The notes under the pieces were generated by a model, which searched no databases, was not told the DNA's origin, and saw only the letters and a program-made list of their open reading frames with translations. A DNA stretch of 64,000 bases, taken from Nitrosotalea devaniterrae (GTDB taxonomy: Archaea > Thermoproteota > Nitrososphaeria > Nitrososphaerales > Nitrosopumilaceae). Shown in pieces: positions 26,145 to 35,023 of the stretch. A program made the position numbers and the translations under genes. Positions within the stretch are counted from its first letter, which is position 1. The number at the start of each line of letters is the position of its first letter. Where the stretch lies: contig LN890280.1 of assembly GCA_900065925.1 (NCBI GenBank), positions 1,480,451 to 1,544,450 on the forward strand, written 5' to 3'.

Positions 26145-27782
26145 CTAGTCAAATATTAATCCAGTGAGCCGCATTTCAAACCCCGATACAGGCATTCTCA
26201 GTTTGAAAGTATCAATAATTTTAGGATCAATTTCTCCCAGAGCTCCGAGTTTCTTACCAGATATCACAATACTACCAGTTCTTCCATCAACAAACATTGG
26301 TTCCTTTTGTGGTATAGTATCGCACGTAAGATTAAAACCAGTTTTTAGAAGAGATTGTAAAACAGACTTTACTTCTGTGAAGTTTACATCTTTGTGCGAA
26401 CTAAGACAAGCAAGATGAACTACCTCATTGATCGAAGAACCTTTTTCAAATATCGTTCCAATCTCAAAGATCTTTTGAGGATATGATTCATGGATATTTC
26501 TTGACAAGACTTCCATCATTCCAGGAAGAAGCGCATCACGAAGAATTATGTGTTCTTGGCTTTTGGAATCTGCAACAGATATTATTTTAGACGAATCTTT
26601 GTTGGTTTTTTCATACAGAATTTCTTTGCTAGTGAGCTCAAAGTTCATCACTTCAAGATAACCCAGTCCAACCATAATCTGGCGGACAGTCTCAAGTGTC
26701 TTGGTGGTACGATTTCTCTCACCAGCCGAAACTGACTCTGGCATTGTAGGTGCAAGATTTTGAATTCCATAACCAAGAGCTACTTCCTCTACTAGATCCA
26801 TCACTCCAAAGATATCTGTCCTATATCTCGGTATACTACATACAATTTTTTTTCCTCTCAGCTTTGCATCTAGCCTACTTTTTTTAAGAGACTTTACAAT
26901 GACTTGATTCGATATCTCAATTCCTAGTGTCTTGTTTACAAGCTCAGGCTCTAGCACAAGATCTCGAGATTTTAGTACAGGAGTGGAATTTCCCGCTCCA
27001 GTTACTTTAACTGAATACAATTCAAATCCTGCAATCTGTAAAGTATTTGCAACAACTGCAAGAACTCCTTCTGCAGCATTCTTGTCAGTTGCAGTAACTT
27101 CTACGAGTAAATTGCGAGTTTTGACATTCATTTCTGTGAGTTTTGCATTGACAATAGGAGGAAGTGAGATTGTCTTTCCATCAGAATCCACAATGATCGG
27201 AATTTTGGAATGCCCTTCTAAGATGTGTTTGTATTTTTTCCCCGTCTCTGTTTTTTCCAGTATATCTTTTACAGTCATTGATACATCAGATTCAAGAGGA
27301 ATGAAGCTATGCTCTTGTGTTACAGTCTTGTAGTATAACGGAAATTTTATTTTTTCAAGATCATGAATTCCAATGGATGCTTTCTTTCGTCTTCTACCTA
27401 ATCCATTATGAAGATCCTCCTGCATGGTAATTATTTGTCGTATTGTTTCATCATCGAGCTTACCGTTTCTTGCCTCGATTGCTGTAACATATGGTCTTAC
27501 TTTGGAAACAGTGGGAGTAGCCTTAATTGCATTTTTACCATTTTTGATTTTCAGTGTAGGCATTCCAAGTTTTATTCCAAGCAACCCCTGAAGACCTGTA
27601 ATGATGCCATAATCAGTAGAGTAATCAGGTCTGTTTGGACTGTATTCTACGTTGATGTGGTCAGCAGTCTCATCCTCAATATCAAGTCCAATGAATGGCA
27701 AAGTTTCAACAAGCTTTGCCTTGGGAACATTCCTGCCAAGAATTTTTTTGACCCTGTCAAAGTATAGTGTGACTACTGGCAT
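26145..27782 (-). CDS. pheT: Phenylalanyl-tRNA synthetase beta subunit
   Basis: PheRS beta forms an (alpha-beta)2 enzyme charging tRNA-Phe and carries the editing site. From ATG 27782 (MPVVTLYFDRVKKILG, the usual N-terminus) it has 545 residues. An upstream in-frame GTG/ATG at 27803 would only extend it into pheS. Visible parts are the B3/4 editing region (YVTAIEARNG onward), the B5 DNA-binding-like domain (KTLGIEISNQVIVKSLKKSRLD) and a catalytic-like class II fold (IILRDALLPGMMEVLSRN). The start overlaps the pheS stop by 10 bp. Confidence 0.95.
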   Translation of the reverse strand: MPVVTLYFDRVKKILGRNVPKAKLVETLPFIGLDIEDETADHINVEYSPNRPDYSTDYGIITGLQGLLGIKLGMPTLKIKNGKNAIKATPTVSKVRPYVTAIEARNGKLDDETIRQIITMQEDLHNGLGRRRKKASIGIHDLEKIKFPLYYKTVTQEHSFIPLESDVSMTVKDILEKTETGKKYKHILEGHSKIPIIVDSDGKTISLPPIVNAKLTEMNVKTRNLLVEVTATDKNAAEGVLAVVANTLQIAGFELYSVKVTGAGNSTPVLKSRDLVLEPELVNKTLGIEISNQVIVKSLKKSRLDAKLRGKKIVCSIPRYRTDIFGVMDLVEEVALGYGIQNLAPTMPESVSAGERNRTTKTLETVRQIMVGLGYLEVMNFELTSKEILYEKTNKDSSKIISVADSKSQEHIILRDALLPGMMEVLSRNIHESYPQKIFEIGTIFEKGSSINEVVHLACLSSHKDVNFTEVKSVLQSLLKTGFNLTCDTIPQKEPMFVDGRTGSIVISGKKLGALGEIDPKIIDTFKLRMPVSGFEMRLTGLIFD

Positions 27783-29242
27783 TTTGGTACACTCCTCAAC
27801 CAACCAAAATTGTTTTCATACAACTCTCTGACATCCGTTAAGCCATAACGCAACATTGCAATTCTTTCAATTCCTCCACCCCATGCAAGGACTGGATTTT
27901 TGATTCCTAGCGGTTTTGTTACCTCTGGTCTGAAAATTCCCATTCCAAACAGCTCTACCCACTTGCCAAGTTTTTCATTGTATATCATGGACTGCAATGA
28001 TGGCTCGGTATACGGGAAAAATGTTGGCCAGAATTTTATTTTCTTAATTCCCATCTTGTGATAGAATTCAGTCTGCAATCCCATTAGGTCTCGTAGTGTG
28101 ACATTTTTACCAACTACAACTCCTTCTACCTGATGAAACTCTGCAAGGTGTTTGTAGCTTAGTTTTTCATTTCGAAATACTTTGCCAATTGAAAATAACC
28201 GTGCTTCATCATGCTTTTGGTCAGCAAGTTCTCTAATAGTTACACACGTAGTATGCGTTCTTAGAACAAGTCTTCTTGCCTCTTCATTTTGCCATTGATA
28301 ATTCCAACCCTTTTTGTGTGCGTCAGATACTTTTTTTATCTGATCAGGTTTTGCGATTGTTTTTGCTTTTACATCTGCAAGGTAAAAAGTATCTTGCATT
28401 TCTCTTGCAGGATGATCTTGAGGAGTAAACAAGGCATCAAAATTCCAAAAACTAGACTGGACATTACTTCCTATTATTTCAGAGAATCCAAGACTGACAA
28501 ATATTTCTCGTACCTCATCAATGACATCTCTTAACGGATGACTTTTTGCTGCAAATATTACTGGAGCAGCAGCTTCAACATCTATTGCTCTGACAACTTT
28601 GGCGTCCGGTTCTACTTTATGTGATGTCTCAGATACGCTTTCAAAATCAATGTTATCAGGTACACTTTTTGCTGCTTCCATTCCTTGCTCAGTGAGTCCA
28701 ACCAAGGCAGATTTTTTTGATGTAAGAACAATAAATTCGGGTCGTTTTTTCAGGGACTCCAGCGCATCCTTGTCTTCAAAATTATCTGTAGATACCCCCA
28801 TTGGAGTTTTAGAAATTGTTTTGATAATTTTTTCTTCAGATGATAAATCGTGATATCCTTTTAGCATGAGTCTATTTTCATGAACTTCGATCCAACCATT
28901 CTTTTTTGCATTTGCTATAGCCGGACCAAATTCATTTTTCAAGTAATCTTTCGCAGCATTCATTTCACAAGAATAACCATCTAATGATCGTAAGTAATTT
29001 ACAAGCTGTCTTTCTGGTAGTCCTTTTTCAGATGCCTCATTTCCTCTCTTGCCTAATGTTACAAGAGTTTTCTCTGATTCTACAACATTTGCTAGACTTT
29101 TGAATTTGAGCCATTCAATGCCTCGCCTTATCTGATCTAGTGAAAGTTTTGTAATTTCTGAAAGGTCTTCTGGTGTCAGGTTTTTCTTTTCAGCCAAGGT
29201 CTTGAGAATTTTTTGCTCAATTGGATGCAGAACTTGTGACAT
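27773..29242 (-). CDS. pheS: Phenylalanyl-tRNA synthetase alpha subunit
   Basis: This catalytic class II subunit has 489 residues from ATG 29242. The N-terminal third contains winged-helix repeats typical of archaeal/eukaryal PheRS alpha. The catalytic core shows HPLRDVIDEVREIF, FWNFDALFTPQDHPAREMQDTF, LRTHTTCVTIREL, motif 2 (SIGKVFRNEKLSYKHLAEFHQVEG) and motif 3 (AWGGGIERIAMLRYG). The TATA element TTTTTAAACC (29262-29271) lies in a 52-bp region shared with divergent trpS. Confidence 0.96.
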   Translation of the reverse strand: MSQVLHPIEQKILKTLAEKKNLTPEDLSEITKLSLDQIRRGIEWLKFKSLANVVESEKTLVTLGKRGNEASEKGLPERQLVNYLRSLDGYSCEMNAAKDYLKNEFGPAIANAKKNGWIEVHENRLMLKGYHDLSSEEKIIKTISKTPMGVSTDNFEDKDALESLKKRPEFIVLTSKKSALVGLTEQGMEAAKSVPDNIDFESVSETSHKVEPDAKVVRAIDVEAAAPVIFAAKSHPLRDVIDEVREIFVSLGFSEIIGSNVQSSFWNFDALFTPQDHPAREMQDTFYLADVKAKTIAKPDQIKKVSDAHKKGWNYQWQNEEARRLVLRTHTTCVTIRELADQKHDEARLFSIGKVFRNEKLSYKHLAEFHQVEGVVVGKNVTLRDLMGLQTEFYHKMGIKKIKFWPTFFPYTEPSLQSMIYNEKLGKWVELFGMGIFRPEVTKPLGIKNPVLAWGGGIERIAMLRYGLTDVRELYENNFGWLRSVPKCQ

Positions 29243-29294
29243 TATCACAAAAAGCCAAAAAGACTTTTTAAACCTTAACCTAACTGAATCGTGA
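29243..29294. promoter_or_regulatory. Shared divergent promoter of pheS and trpS
   Basis: Only 52 bp separate the two ATGs. The symmetric-looking TTTTTAAACC at 29262-29271 lies about 24-33 bp from both starts and can act as TATA for each strand, giving leaderless mRNAs for two aromatic aminoacyl-tRNA synthetases. Confidence 0.55.
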
Positions 29295-30410
29295 ATGTCA
29301 TCTGAAGAGTTTACAGTAACTCCTTGGAGCGTAGAGGGAGATATTGACTATGATAAACTCATGCAGAAGTTTGGTACAGAAAAAATTTCGCCTGAATTAG
29401 AAGCACGAATAGAGAAGATAACGGGTGAGGTTCATCCAATGTTAAAGCTAGGATATTTCTTCAGTCACAGAGATTTAGATAAAATCATAACAGAATATGA
29501 AAAAGGAAACAAGTTTTATCTCTATACCGGAAGAGGACCATCTGGAAAAATCCACATGGGACATTTGCTTCCATGGATATTTACAAAATATCTTCAAGAA
29601 AAATTTGATGTTAATCTAATATTCCAATTAACGGATGATGAAAAATTTCTCTACAGTGACCAAAAATCTATGGAGGAGGTATCAAAATACACTCAAGAAA
29701 ACATTCTAGATATCATTGCAATAGGATTTGATCCAAAAAAGACAAAGATCCTAATTGATACAAAGGATATCAAGAGAATTTATCCAATAGCATTAGAGAT
29801 AGCAAAGCGAATCACTTTTTCAACTGTCAAGGCAGTTTTTGGGTTTGAAAATTCTACAAACATAGGAATGATTGGTTTTCCACCAATACAGGCAGCACCT
29901 TGTTTTTTGCCATCAATAATTGAGGGACGACCCACTCCTGTTCTCATACCTGCTGCAATAGACCAAGATCCCTATTGGAGAGTAACAAGAGATATTGCGG
30001 AAAAGATGGGATATCCAAAACCAGCTCAGATCCACTCTAAATTTTTGCCAGGACTGGGGATGCAAGGAAAAATGTCATCCTCAATTCCAGAGACTGCCAT
30101 TTTTACCACAGATAGTGATGATGTAGTAGACAAAAAGATCTCAAGTACATTTACTGGCGGTCAGTCTACTGTCGAGCTCCAACGAAAATTGGGTGCCAAC
30201 TTTAGCATATGTCCAGTATTTTGGTATCTTAGATACTTTTTTGATACAGAAAAAGAATCTGATGAGAGAGCAAGAAAGTGTAAAGGTGGACAGTTATTGT
30301 GTGGAGAATGCAAGTGTAATCTAAAAGATGCTACAAAACCTTTCTTGGCAGAGTTCAAAAAACAGCGAGAAAAAGCAAAAGACCAAGTAGACAAATTCAT
30401 GTTTGATTAA
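29295..30410 (+). CDS. trpS: Tryptophanyl-tRNA synthetase
   Basis: This 371-residue class I enzyme is of the archaeal/eukaryal TrpRS type. It shows YTGRGPSGKIHMGHLLPW (HIGH motif), FQLTDDEKFLY, PCFLPSIIEGRPTPVLIPAAIDQDPYWR (tryptophan and dimer region) and the KMSKS equivalent GMQGKMSSSIP. A long N-terminal extension with FTVTPWSVEGDIDYDKL is normal. Its cognate tRNA-Trp is in the same window at 23789. The following 93-aa gene starts 5 bp after its stop. Confidence 0.96.
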   Translation: MSSEEFTVTPWSVEGDIDYDKLMQKFGTEKISPELEARIEKITGEVHPMLKLGYFFSHRDLDKIITEYEKGNKFYLYTGRGPSGKIHMGHLLPWIFTKYLQEKFDVNLIFQLTDDEKFLYSDQKSMEEVSKYTQENILDIIAIGFDPKKTKILIDTKDIKRIYPIALEIAKRITFSTVKAVFGFENSTNIGMIGFPPIQAAPCFLPSIIEGRPTPVLIPAAIDQDPYWRVTRDIAEKMGYPKPAQIHSKFLPGLGMQGKMSSSIPETAIFTTDSDDVVDKKISSTFTGGQSTVELQRKLGANFSICPVFWYLRYFFDTEKESDERARKCKGGQLLCGECKCNLKDATKPFLAEFKKQREKAKDQVDKFMFD

Positions 30411-30415
30411 GCAAT

Positions 30416-30697
30416 ATGAAGAAAAATATCACATGTATAGACAGTTATGAAGCACAAAAACTCGCTAGTCTAATATACATAAAAGACGATAACGAGATTT
30501 TCATCAGTGGAATTTTAGAGATAATTGAAAATGAGATAATAATATCTCTCAAAGACAAGTCTGCACATAGTATACTTTTCAAAGACAGACTTCAGGCAGA
30601 GTCTTTTGCAGATTTCATCCAGTCTGTAATTGACAATGTAAACAAAATTACAGAGACCAAAGTTTTTGAAGACATTGTGGAAATAACAAAAGAGTAA
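30416..30697 (+). CDS. Hypothetical protein (93 aa)
   Basis: No family is recognised. It is a soluble, acidic alpha/beta protein with the order strand (ITCIDSYEAQKLASLIYI), strands EIFISGILEIIENEIIISLKD and a helix with LQAESFADFIQSVIDNVN. It begins 5 bp behind trpS and is therefore almost certainly in the same transcript. Confidence 0.6.
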   Translation: MKKNITCIDSYEAQKLASLIYIKDDNEIFISGILEIIENEIIISLKDKSAHSILFKDRLQAESFADFIQSVIDNVNKITETKVFEDIVEITKE

Positions 30698-30699
30698 TT

Positions 30700-31047
30700 T
30701 TAGACAAGAGATTTGTCCATTTCCTGAGTAACTAATTCTTGTACTTTGAGAAAATACAATCTAGTGGTATATGGCATGTCATCAAGATTATTTGCTATGG
30801 CCATCATCAGATAGCGAACTGCTCGTTTTGATATATTGAGGTTAAATTTCAGATAAAGAATGGGATCTTGCTTTACACCAATTTTATCCACAAGCCACGG
30901 TGGTGCCATCTCTTTTGCTTCTTCAATCACTTTATTGTACCAGAGTGCTATATTTTCAGGATCTAGACCTTCTTTTAGACCCGTAATGTCAGACGACATT
31001 TTGCTAAACATCCTATCTGTTAATTCTTTCAATAACTTACAAGACAT
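30700..31047 (-). CDS. Hypothetical helical protein (115 aa)
   Basis: No family is recognised. It appears all-helical, with amphipathic segments CKLLKELTDRMFSKMSSD, LWYNKVIEEAKEMAPPWLVDKIGVKQDP and RAVRYLMMAIANNLDDMPYTTRLYFLKVQELV. It converges with the 93-aa gene, with 2 bp between stops. Confidence 0.6.
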   Translation of the reverse strand: MSCKLLKELTDRMFSKMSSDITGLKEGLDPENIALWYNKVIEEAKEMAPPWLVDKIGVKQDPILYLKFNLNISKRAVRYLMMAIANNLDDMPYTTRLYFLKVQELVTQEMDKSLV

Positions 31048-31091
31048 TTTAGAGTTTTAGGTGACCCACTCAAAGATTGAAAAGTTATTTG

Positions 31092-31559
31092 TCAACTAAG
31101 TATATTGCCATCAGCATCAATCTCAGATTTCTTGATTCGCGTAGTAGAAATGCGCGTACCATCCCTGGCAAGAGCCATAGGAACTACAATCACTTGAACT
31201 GGAGGAGAGTTTCTTTCTGCTCTCAGACGGTTGAGTTCATTGCCTTTTGATGAGGTCTCCTCACTTACTACCAATGCTTCAACTTCTTTTTCTAATACAG
31301 CCGGACCAAAGTCATTGTCAAGTTTGCTTATTTCATATACAGAGTTTGGAAAATTTACTTCAATAGCATTTTCTAACATTTCATATCTTTTTGAATAATC
31401 ATGATCAGGCTTTTTTCCTTTTTTTCTTGCAAGCTCATCACTAGTCAAACCTATGATAACCTTGGATGAAATTGAGAATCCATTTTGCAATAACTCTAGA
31501 TGACCTTTATGAATAATATCAAATGTACCGCCCAAAGCCACAAGTTTGAATCTAGTCAT
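31092..31559 (-). CDS. coaD: Phosphopantetheine adenylyltransferase (archaeal PPAT)
   Basis: This 155-residue nucleotidyltransferase transfers AMP to 4'-phosphopantetheine in CoA synthesis. It has GGTFDIIHKGHLELL (HxGH), SVIIGLTSDELARKK-like spacing after the first strand, VSEETSSKGNELNRLR and the closing DGTRISTTRIKKSEID (ISSTRI type). This is the archaeal/eukaryal branch, distinct from bacterial CoaD. It follows the exported protein gene on the same strand by 27 bp. Confidence 0.93.
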   Translation of the reverse strand: MTRFKLVALGGTFDIIHKGHLELLQNGFSISSKVIIGLTSDELARKKGKKPDHDYSKRYEMLENAIEVNFPNSVYEISKLDNDFGPAVLEKEVEALVVSEETSSKGNELNRLRAERNSPPVQVIVVPMALARDGTRISTTRIKKSEIDADGNILS

Positions 31560-31586
31560 GATAGATATCGTATATTCAGGGTTTTA

Positions 31587-32609
31587 TCATTTAACAAGTA
31601 CTACATTAATTGATGGTACTGCAGAAGATAGAGGAACTCCATCATAATTCCACACATACGTTTCAACAAAATATGAACCTGCTGAATTAGGTACCCAGTT
31701 TACAGACATGTTTTGATCTCCAGGTCCAAGAAATACTCCTTCGTATTGTCCTATGAATTCAACTTGTCCACTAAATTGTTTGACTTGAACATAATAGATG
31801 AATGACTGGGTAGAATTACCAAGATAATTTGTATCACTAGTTATCTTTACTGATGCATTTACTGGTATAGTAGAATACGAAGTACCATTAGGATCAGTAA
31901 GCATCGTACCTCTTACAATTACTGGTAGCGTAGCTTGAAGTCCCTTTACAGGAATTAATTTTGACTGATAATTATCAGACTCGGCAATTAGCATGTAGGA
32001 TTTTGCTCTAGGACTTGAGTCTGAAGTGACACTGAATTGAGAGTCTTTTCCAGAATCAATGTTAATTGGATCAGATATTCCAATAGCAACTATTCTTTGA
32101 AATGCATCATATGAAATTAGATAGATCTTTGTATTGGCAGATTTTAGTGCTCCATTATCTGTAATAGTACCAGATACAGATACTTTGTCAGAGACTTGAA
32201 GAGGACCAGAAGAAATGTCCAGCACTTGTTGCCTGTCAGAGGATGACTGGAATCCTGCAATTTTTACTTGAATTTGTGTGATAGAGGGATCAGATTTTGT
32301 AGAAGATATCATAAAAGGAGCCTTTCCCCCAGGCGGAATTACCTGAATAAGTGTTGTACCTGTTTTGTATTCTACCTGATTGGAATTATCATCCATGAAT
32401 GTAACTCCAAGTGTAACTGCATTTACAGGAGAATTGAGATTATTTTGGACTTCACCAAACACTACGGTAGTACCGTCACTTGCTTTGTGAGAATATATTG
32501 TTTGAAGTGTTGTCACACCAAGACTTGTTGGAGATGGAAGATCAGCCCAGACAATATTTGTTGTAAATAGCATAACAATCAACAAACTAGAAAATAACAA
32601 GGTCTTCAT
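31587..32609 (-). CDS. Secreted beta-sandwich protein (340 aa)
   Basis: A signal peptide (KTLLFSSLLIVMLFTTNIVWA, cleavage near residue 22) precedes an almost entirely beta chain that looks like three tandem Ig/FN3/CARDB-type domains: TTLQTIYSHKASDGTTVVFGEVQNN, then VSVSGTITDNGALKSANTKIYLISYDAF, then ASVKITSDTNYLGNSTQSFIYYVQVKQF. The last part GSYFVETYVWNYDGVPLS is typical of thaumarchaeal surface proteins. It probably acts at the cell surface; no enzymatic motif is seen. Confidence 0.7.
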   Translation of the reverse strand: MKTLLFSSLLIVMLFTTNIVWADLPSPTSLGVTTLQTIYSHKASDGTTVVFGEVQNNLNSPVNAVTLGVTFMDDNSNQVEYKTGTTLIQVIPPGGKAPFMISSTKSDPSITQIQVKIAGFQSSSDRQQVLDISSGPLQVSDKVSVSGTITDNGALKSANTKIYLISYDAFQRIVAIGISDPINIDSGKDSQFSVTSDSSPRAKSYMLIAESDNYQSKLIPVKGLQATLPVIVRGTMLTDPNGTSYSTIPVNASVKITSDTNYLGNSTQSFIYYVQVKQFSGQVEFIGQYEGVFLGPGDQNMSVNWVPNSAGSYFVETYVWNYDGVPLSSAVPSINVVLVK

Positions 32610-32743
32610 ATTGATTATAGTTCTAAAAGGAGATTAATCATATACTGCATATCATAATCTAAACAACATAGTTTAGAAGGTTCTACTAAACTTACGTTGG
32701 ATAACATAATCATAAAAAGAAGATAAAAGATGTTTTTGGTTAT

Positions 32744-32845
32744 TTACTTGTGTTTCTTTGCGGTAATTACACACCAGTAAATGAATCCTGGTATCAATCC
32801 TACCATCAATGGTATGTATACGCCCGCTTGACTCCAATCTTGCAT
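32744..32845 (-). CDS. 33-residue membrane peptide
   Basis: The ATG at 32845 opens 33 codons to TAA. The peptide is MQDWSQAGVY, a hydrophobic helix IPLMVGLIPGFIYWCVIT and a basic end AKKHK, a single-span small membrane protein with a positive cytoplasmic tail. It lies next to the accessory island but on its housekeeping side. Similar peptides often associate with respiratory or transport complexes; the partner is unknown. Confidence 0.55.
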   Translation of the reverse strand: MQDWSQAGVYIPLMVGLIPGFIYWCVITAKKHK

Positions 32846-32852
32846 ATCTAAA

Positions 32853-33119
32853 TTACCTAATCACCAAAAAACTTACATAGTATTTAAATCCATCTTTCAG
32901 AGGTTCTGGGGAGTCTTCGTCGGGTCGATCTGAGCGGAAAAAGTCGTCGGATTGGACTGATCGGTGTTTAAGAGGATAGTATTTCATTCCATCTCCTAAC
33001 CAAATAACACCGTCAATAACCCAATAATCTTCTACTTTTAGACACTCATGGGTATCTTTTTCCTCAGAAATTAATCCTAGTTTACAATTAGGACACTTAC
33101 TTAGATTTACTCTTGACAT
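32853..33119 (-). CDS. Hypothetical zinc-knuckle protein of the accessory island (88 aa)
   Basis: The N-terminus has CPNCKLGLISEEKDTHEC, a CxxC plus later His/Cys zinc site. The rest is acidic with an RSDRPDEDSPEP loop and aromatic strands. No family is recognised. Its start lies inside the end of the 183-aa gene (23-bp overlap), marking it as the third gene of one polycistron. Confidence 0.6.
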   Translation of the reverse strand: MSRVNLSKCPNCKLGLISEEKDTHECLKVEDYWVIDGVIWLGDGMKYYPLKHRSVQSDDFFRSDRPDEDSPEPLKDGFKYYVSFLVIR

Positions 33120-33648
33120 TCCTTTCTTTTCTCACAGTTGGTTTTTTCTCATACTTTCTTACGATTTCACGAAGTTCATCTTCATGCTCAAATATTATTT
33201 TTATAAGTAAATCATTGTACACTTTTTCCCCCTCTTTTGTAAGTTGAGTTGACATGTCTACAAGTATGTTGTTTTTGAGATGATCAAACTCTGCTTTAGT
33301 GAGAGATAATTTAGATATTGTACTATCTTTAGATAGAGTATTCATTGGATCTAATCCTGTCAAAAATCCATCTTTACCTTTCATCAAAGTGTAAGCAGGA
33401 TAAAGCTCTAATCCTTGTTCTATTTCATTCATTAATTTTCTTAACGCTTCCCTTGAAAATCTAATATCAGCAAGTATCTCTCTTCTTTTTGGAGCAATCG
33501 CAGTTTTACCATCCTTTTCTAGTCTAGGAAATACACGAGTTTGATAAAAAATTAATGATATGAAATCTTCTAGAAAATGACAATAAGCTCCATCTGCTAC
33601 TACCGTTGGAAAATTCTCAAAAATTTCCTCATTACCATCTGGAATCAT
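33097..33648 (-). CDS. Hypothetical helical protein of the accessory island (183 aa)
   Basis: No family is recognised. It is helical throughout (DGAYCHFLEDFISLIFYQTRVFPRLEK is a short aromatic-rich start, followed by REALRKLMNEIEQGL and a long charged C-terminal helix) and ends with a very basic tail NVKSKSK. It overlaps the zinc-ribbon gene upstream by 4 bp and the zinc-knuckle gene downstream by 23 bp. Confidence 0.6.
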   Translation of the reverse strand: MIPDGNEEIFENFPTVVADGAYCHFLEDFISLIFYQTRVFPRLEKDGKTAIAPKRREILADIRFSREALRKLMNEIEQGLELYPAYTLMKGKDGFLTGLDPMNTLSKDSTISKLSLTKAEFDHLKNNILVDMSTQLTKEGEKVYNDLLIKIIFEHEDELREIVRKYEKKPTVRKERNVKSKSK

Positions 33649-33827
33649 TTGATTTTAGATCCTTTAATTTTTGGATTTTTTATTTTATTGGTCATGCCTG
33701 TCTTTTCTGTTTTATTCCAATATGGTGATTTACACCCTGCACATCTGAGAGGTTTATCATTACTTCTTGATAACCATTCATGATCACATACGTCACATTT
33801 CCATACTGTTTTTGTTCCTATTCCCAT
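33645..33827 (-). CDS. Zinc-ribbon protein of the accessory island (60 aa)
   Basis: ATG 33827 (MGIGTKTVWKCDVC) is preferred over an upstream in-frame start at 33881, because that extension is made of the promoter region itself. The zinc ribbon consists of CDVCDHEW and CAGCKSPYW, a rubredoxin-like or transcription-factor-like knuckle pair. A basic tail follows. It is the first gene of a three-gene minus-strand operon, divergent from the transposase, and a plausible DNA-binding regulator of the shared operator. Confidence 0.68.
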   Translation of the reverse strand: MGIGTKTVWKCDVCDHEWLSRSNDKPLRCAGCKSPYWNKTEKTGMTNKIKNPKIKGSKIK

Positions 33828-33833
33828 TACTAT

Positions 33834-33893
33834 TAGTGTACACCAACAGTATATAAGTTTATATACACATATAGTGTACACTGATAGTGTATG
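33834..33893. promoter_or_regulatory. Symmetric bidirectional promoter/operator of the island
   Basis: The order is TAGTGTACAC (33834-33843), five bases, the palindrome GTATATAAGTTTATATAC (33849-33866), five bases, TAGTGTACAC (33872-33881), then a partial copy TAGTGTATG ending in the transposase ATG. The palindrome offers a TATA box on each strand, about 26-35 bp from both starts. Each GTGTACAC is itself palindromic and sits near a transcription start, as a repressor site would. Confidence 0.7.
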
Positions 33894-35018
33894 ACAGACA
33901 TAAACAAACGAGAAGAAAAAGGAAAAGAGATCGCAAACATGAACCTAATCAAAAAGATTGATGATCACAGTTACAAAGTAAAATCACAAACAAGCAACCA
34001 AGAATATGATGTAATCTCACTAGAATCTGGATGGGTTTGCTCTTGCCCTGACAGCATGTATCGAAACGTCAAATGCAAGCATGTTTACGCATTAGAGACA
34101 AGCATTTCATTTAAGAAAGAAGTTCAGGCACGAAAAACAGTCATTATCGAACCAATCTCAACTTCAAACTGCATTTACTGTAAATCTGATAGAATCGTCA
34201 AGGATGGTCTAAGACACAACAAGTACGGAGACATTCAGAAATTCAATTGCAAGGAATGTAAGAAGTATTTCACTATCAATATTGGCTTTGAAAAGATGAA
34301 GCATGATCCTAAAGGAATCACAACCGCTATGCAACTTTATTTTTCAGGCGAATCATTAAGGAATACTGCCAAATCCCTCAGGCTTTTAGGCATGGATGTA
34401 TCACACAAGACCGTTTACAACTGGATAAAGAAATACACTGGAATCATGCAGAACTATTCTGAGAAACTAAAACCGCAAGTTTCTGACACATGGCGAGCAG
34501 ATGAAATGTATCTCAAGATTCGTGGCAATATGAAATATCTCTATGCTATGATGGATGATGAAACAAGATTCTTTATTGCTCAAGAAGTAGCTAATACAAA
34601 ATACACACATGATGTCCAAAAGTTATTCCAAGAAGCTAATAGAATCACAGAGAGAAAACCCAAGATCTTCATAACTGATGGTGCTTTTAATTACAAGACA
34701 GCATTCTACAAGGAATATCGAACAAGAGCAGTAAAGGATAGACCAATACATATTAGACATATTCGATTCTGGGGTGACAACAATAATAACAAAATGGAGA
34801 GATTAAACGGTGAAATTAGAGATAGAGAAAAGACTATGCGTGGAATAAAGAAAATGGACACCCCAATATTGAAAGGCTATCAGGTTTATCACAATTACTT
34901 TAGAACTCATGAGGGATTAGACGGTAAGACTCCTGCACAAGCTTGTGGAATAGAGATTCAAGGAGAGAATAAGTGGTTAACTTTTATTCAAAATGCTAGT
35001 AAGAGTGACTCTAAATGA
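33891..35018 (+). CDS. SWIM-finger DDE transposase (IS6-like catalytic domain)
   Basis: This 375-residue protein has a SWIM zinc finger at about residues 45-65 (VCSCPDS then VKCKHVY), a second zinc ribbon at about 92-125 (CIYCKSDR and CKECKKYF), an HTH region (TAKSLRLLGMDVSHKTVYNWIKKY) and an IS6/IS240-type catalytic domain with D204 (WRADEMYLK), D263 (FITDGAF) and E303 (NNKMERLNGEIRDREK). The triad is complete, so it could be active. I find no obvious terminal inverted repeats bounding this gene alone. The SWIM fusion is reported in archaeal transposases. Confidence 0.83.
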   Translation: MTDINKREEKGKEIANMNLIKKIDDHSYKVKSQTSNQEYDVISLESGWVCSCPDSMYRNVKCKHVYALETSISFKKEVQARKTVIIEPISTSNCIYCKSDRIVKDGLRHNKYGDIQKFNCKECKKYFTINIGFEKMKHDPKGITTAMQLYFSGESLRNTAKSLRLLGMDVSHKTVYNWIKKYTGIMQNYSEKLKPQVSDTWRADEMYLKIRGNMKYLYAMMDDETRFFIAQEVANTKYTHDVQKLFQEANRITERKPKIFITDGAFNYKTAFYKEYRTRAVKDRPIHIRHIRFWGDNNNNKMERLNGEIRDREKTMRGIKKMDTPILKGYQVYHNYFRTHEGLDGKTPAQACGIEIQGENKWLTFIQNASKSDSK

Positions 35019-35023
35019 GTATT

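Noticed and set aside
25944-26159. Open frame of 71 codons across the structured spacer on the plus strand
   Set aside because: It runs through the inverted repeats and ends in the pheT 3' end; composition looks non-coding.
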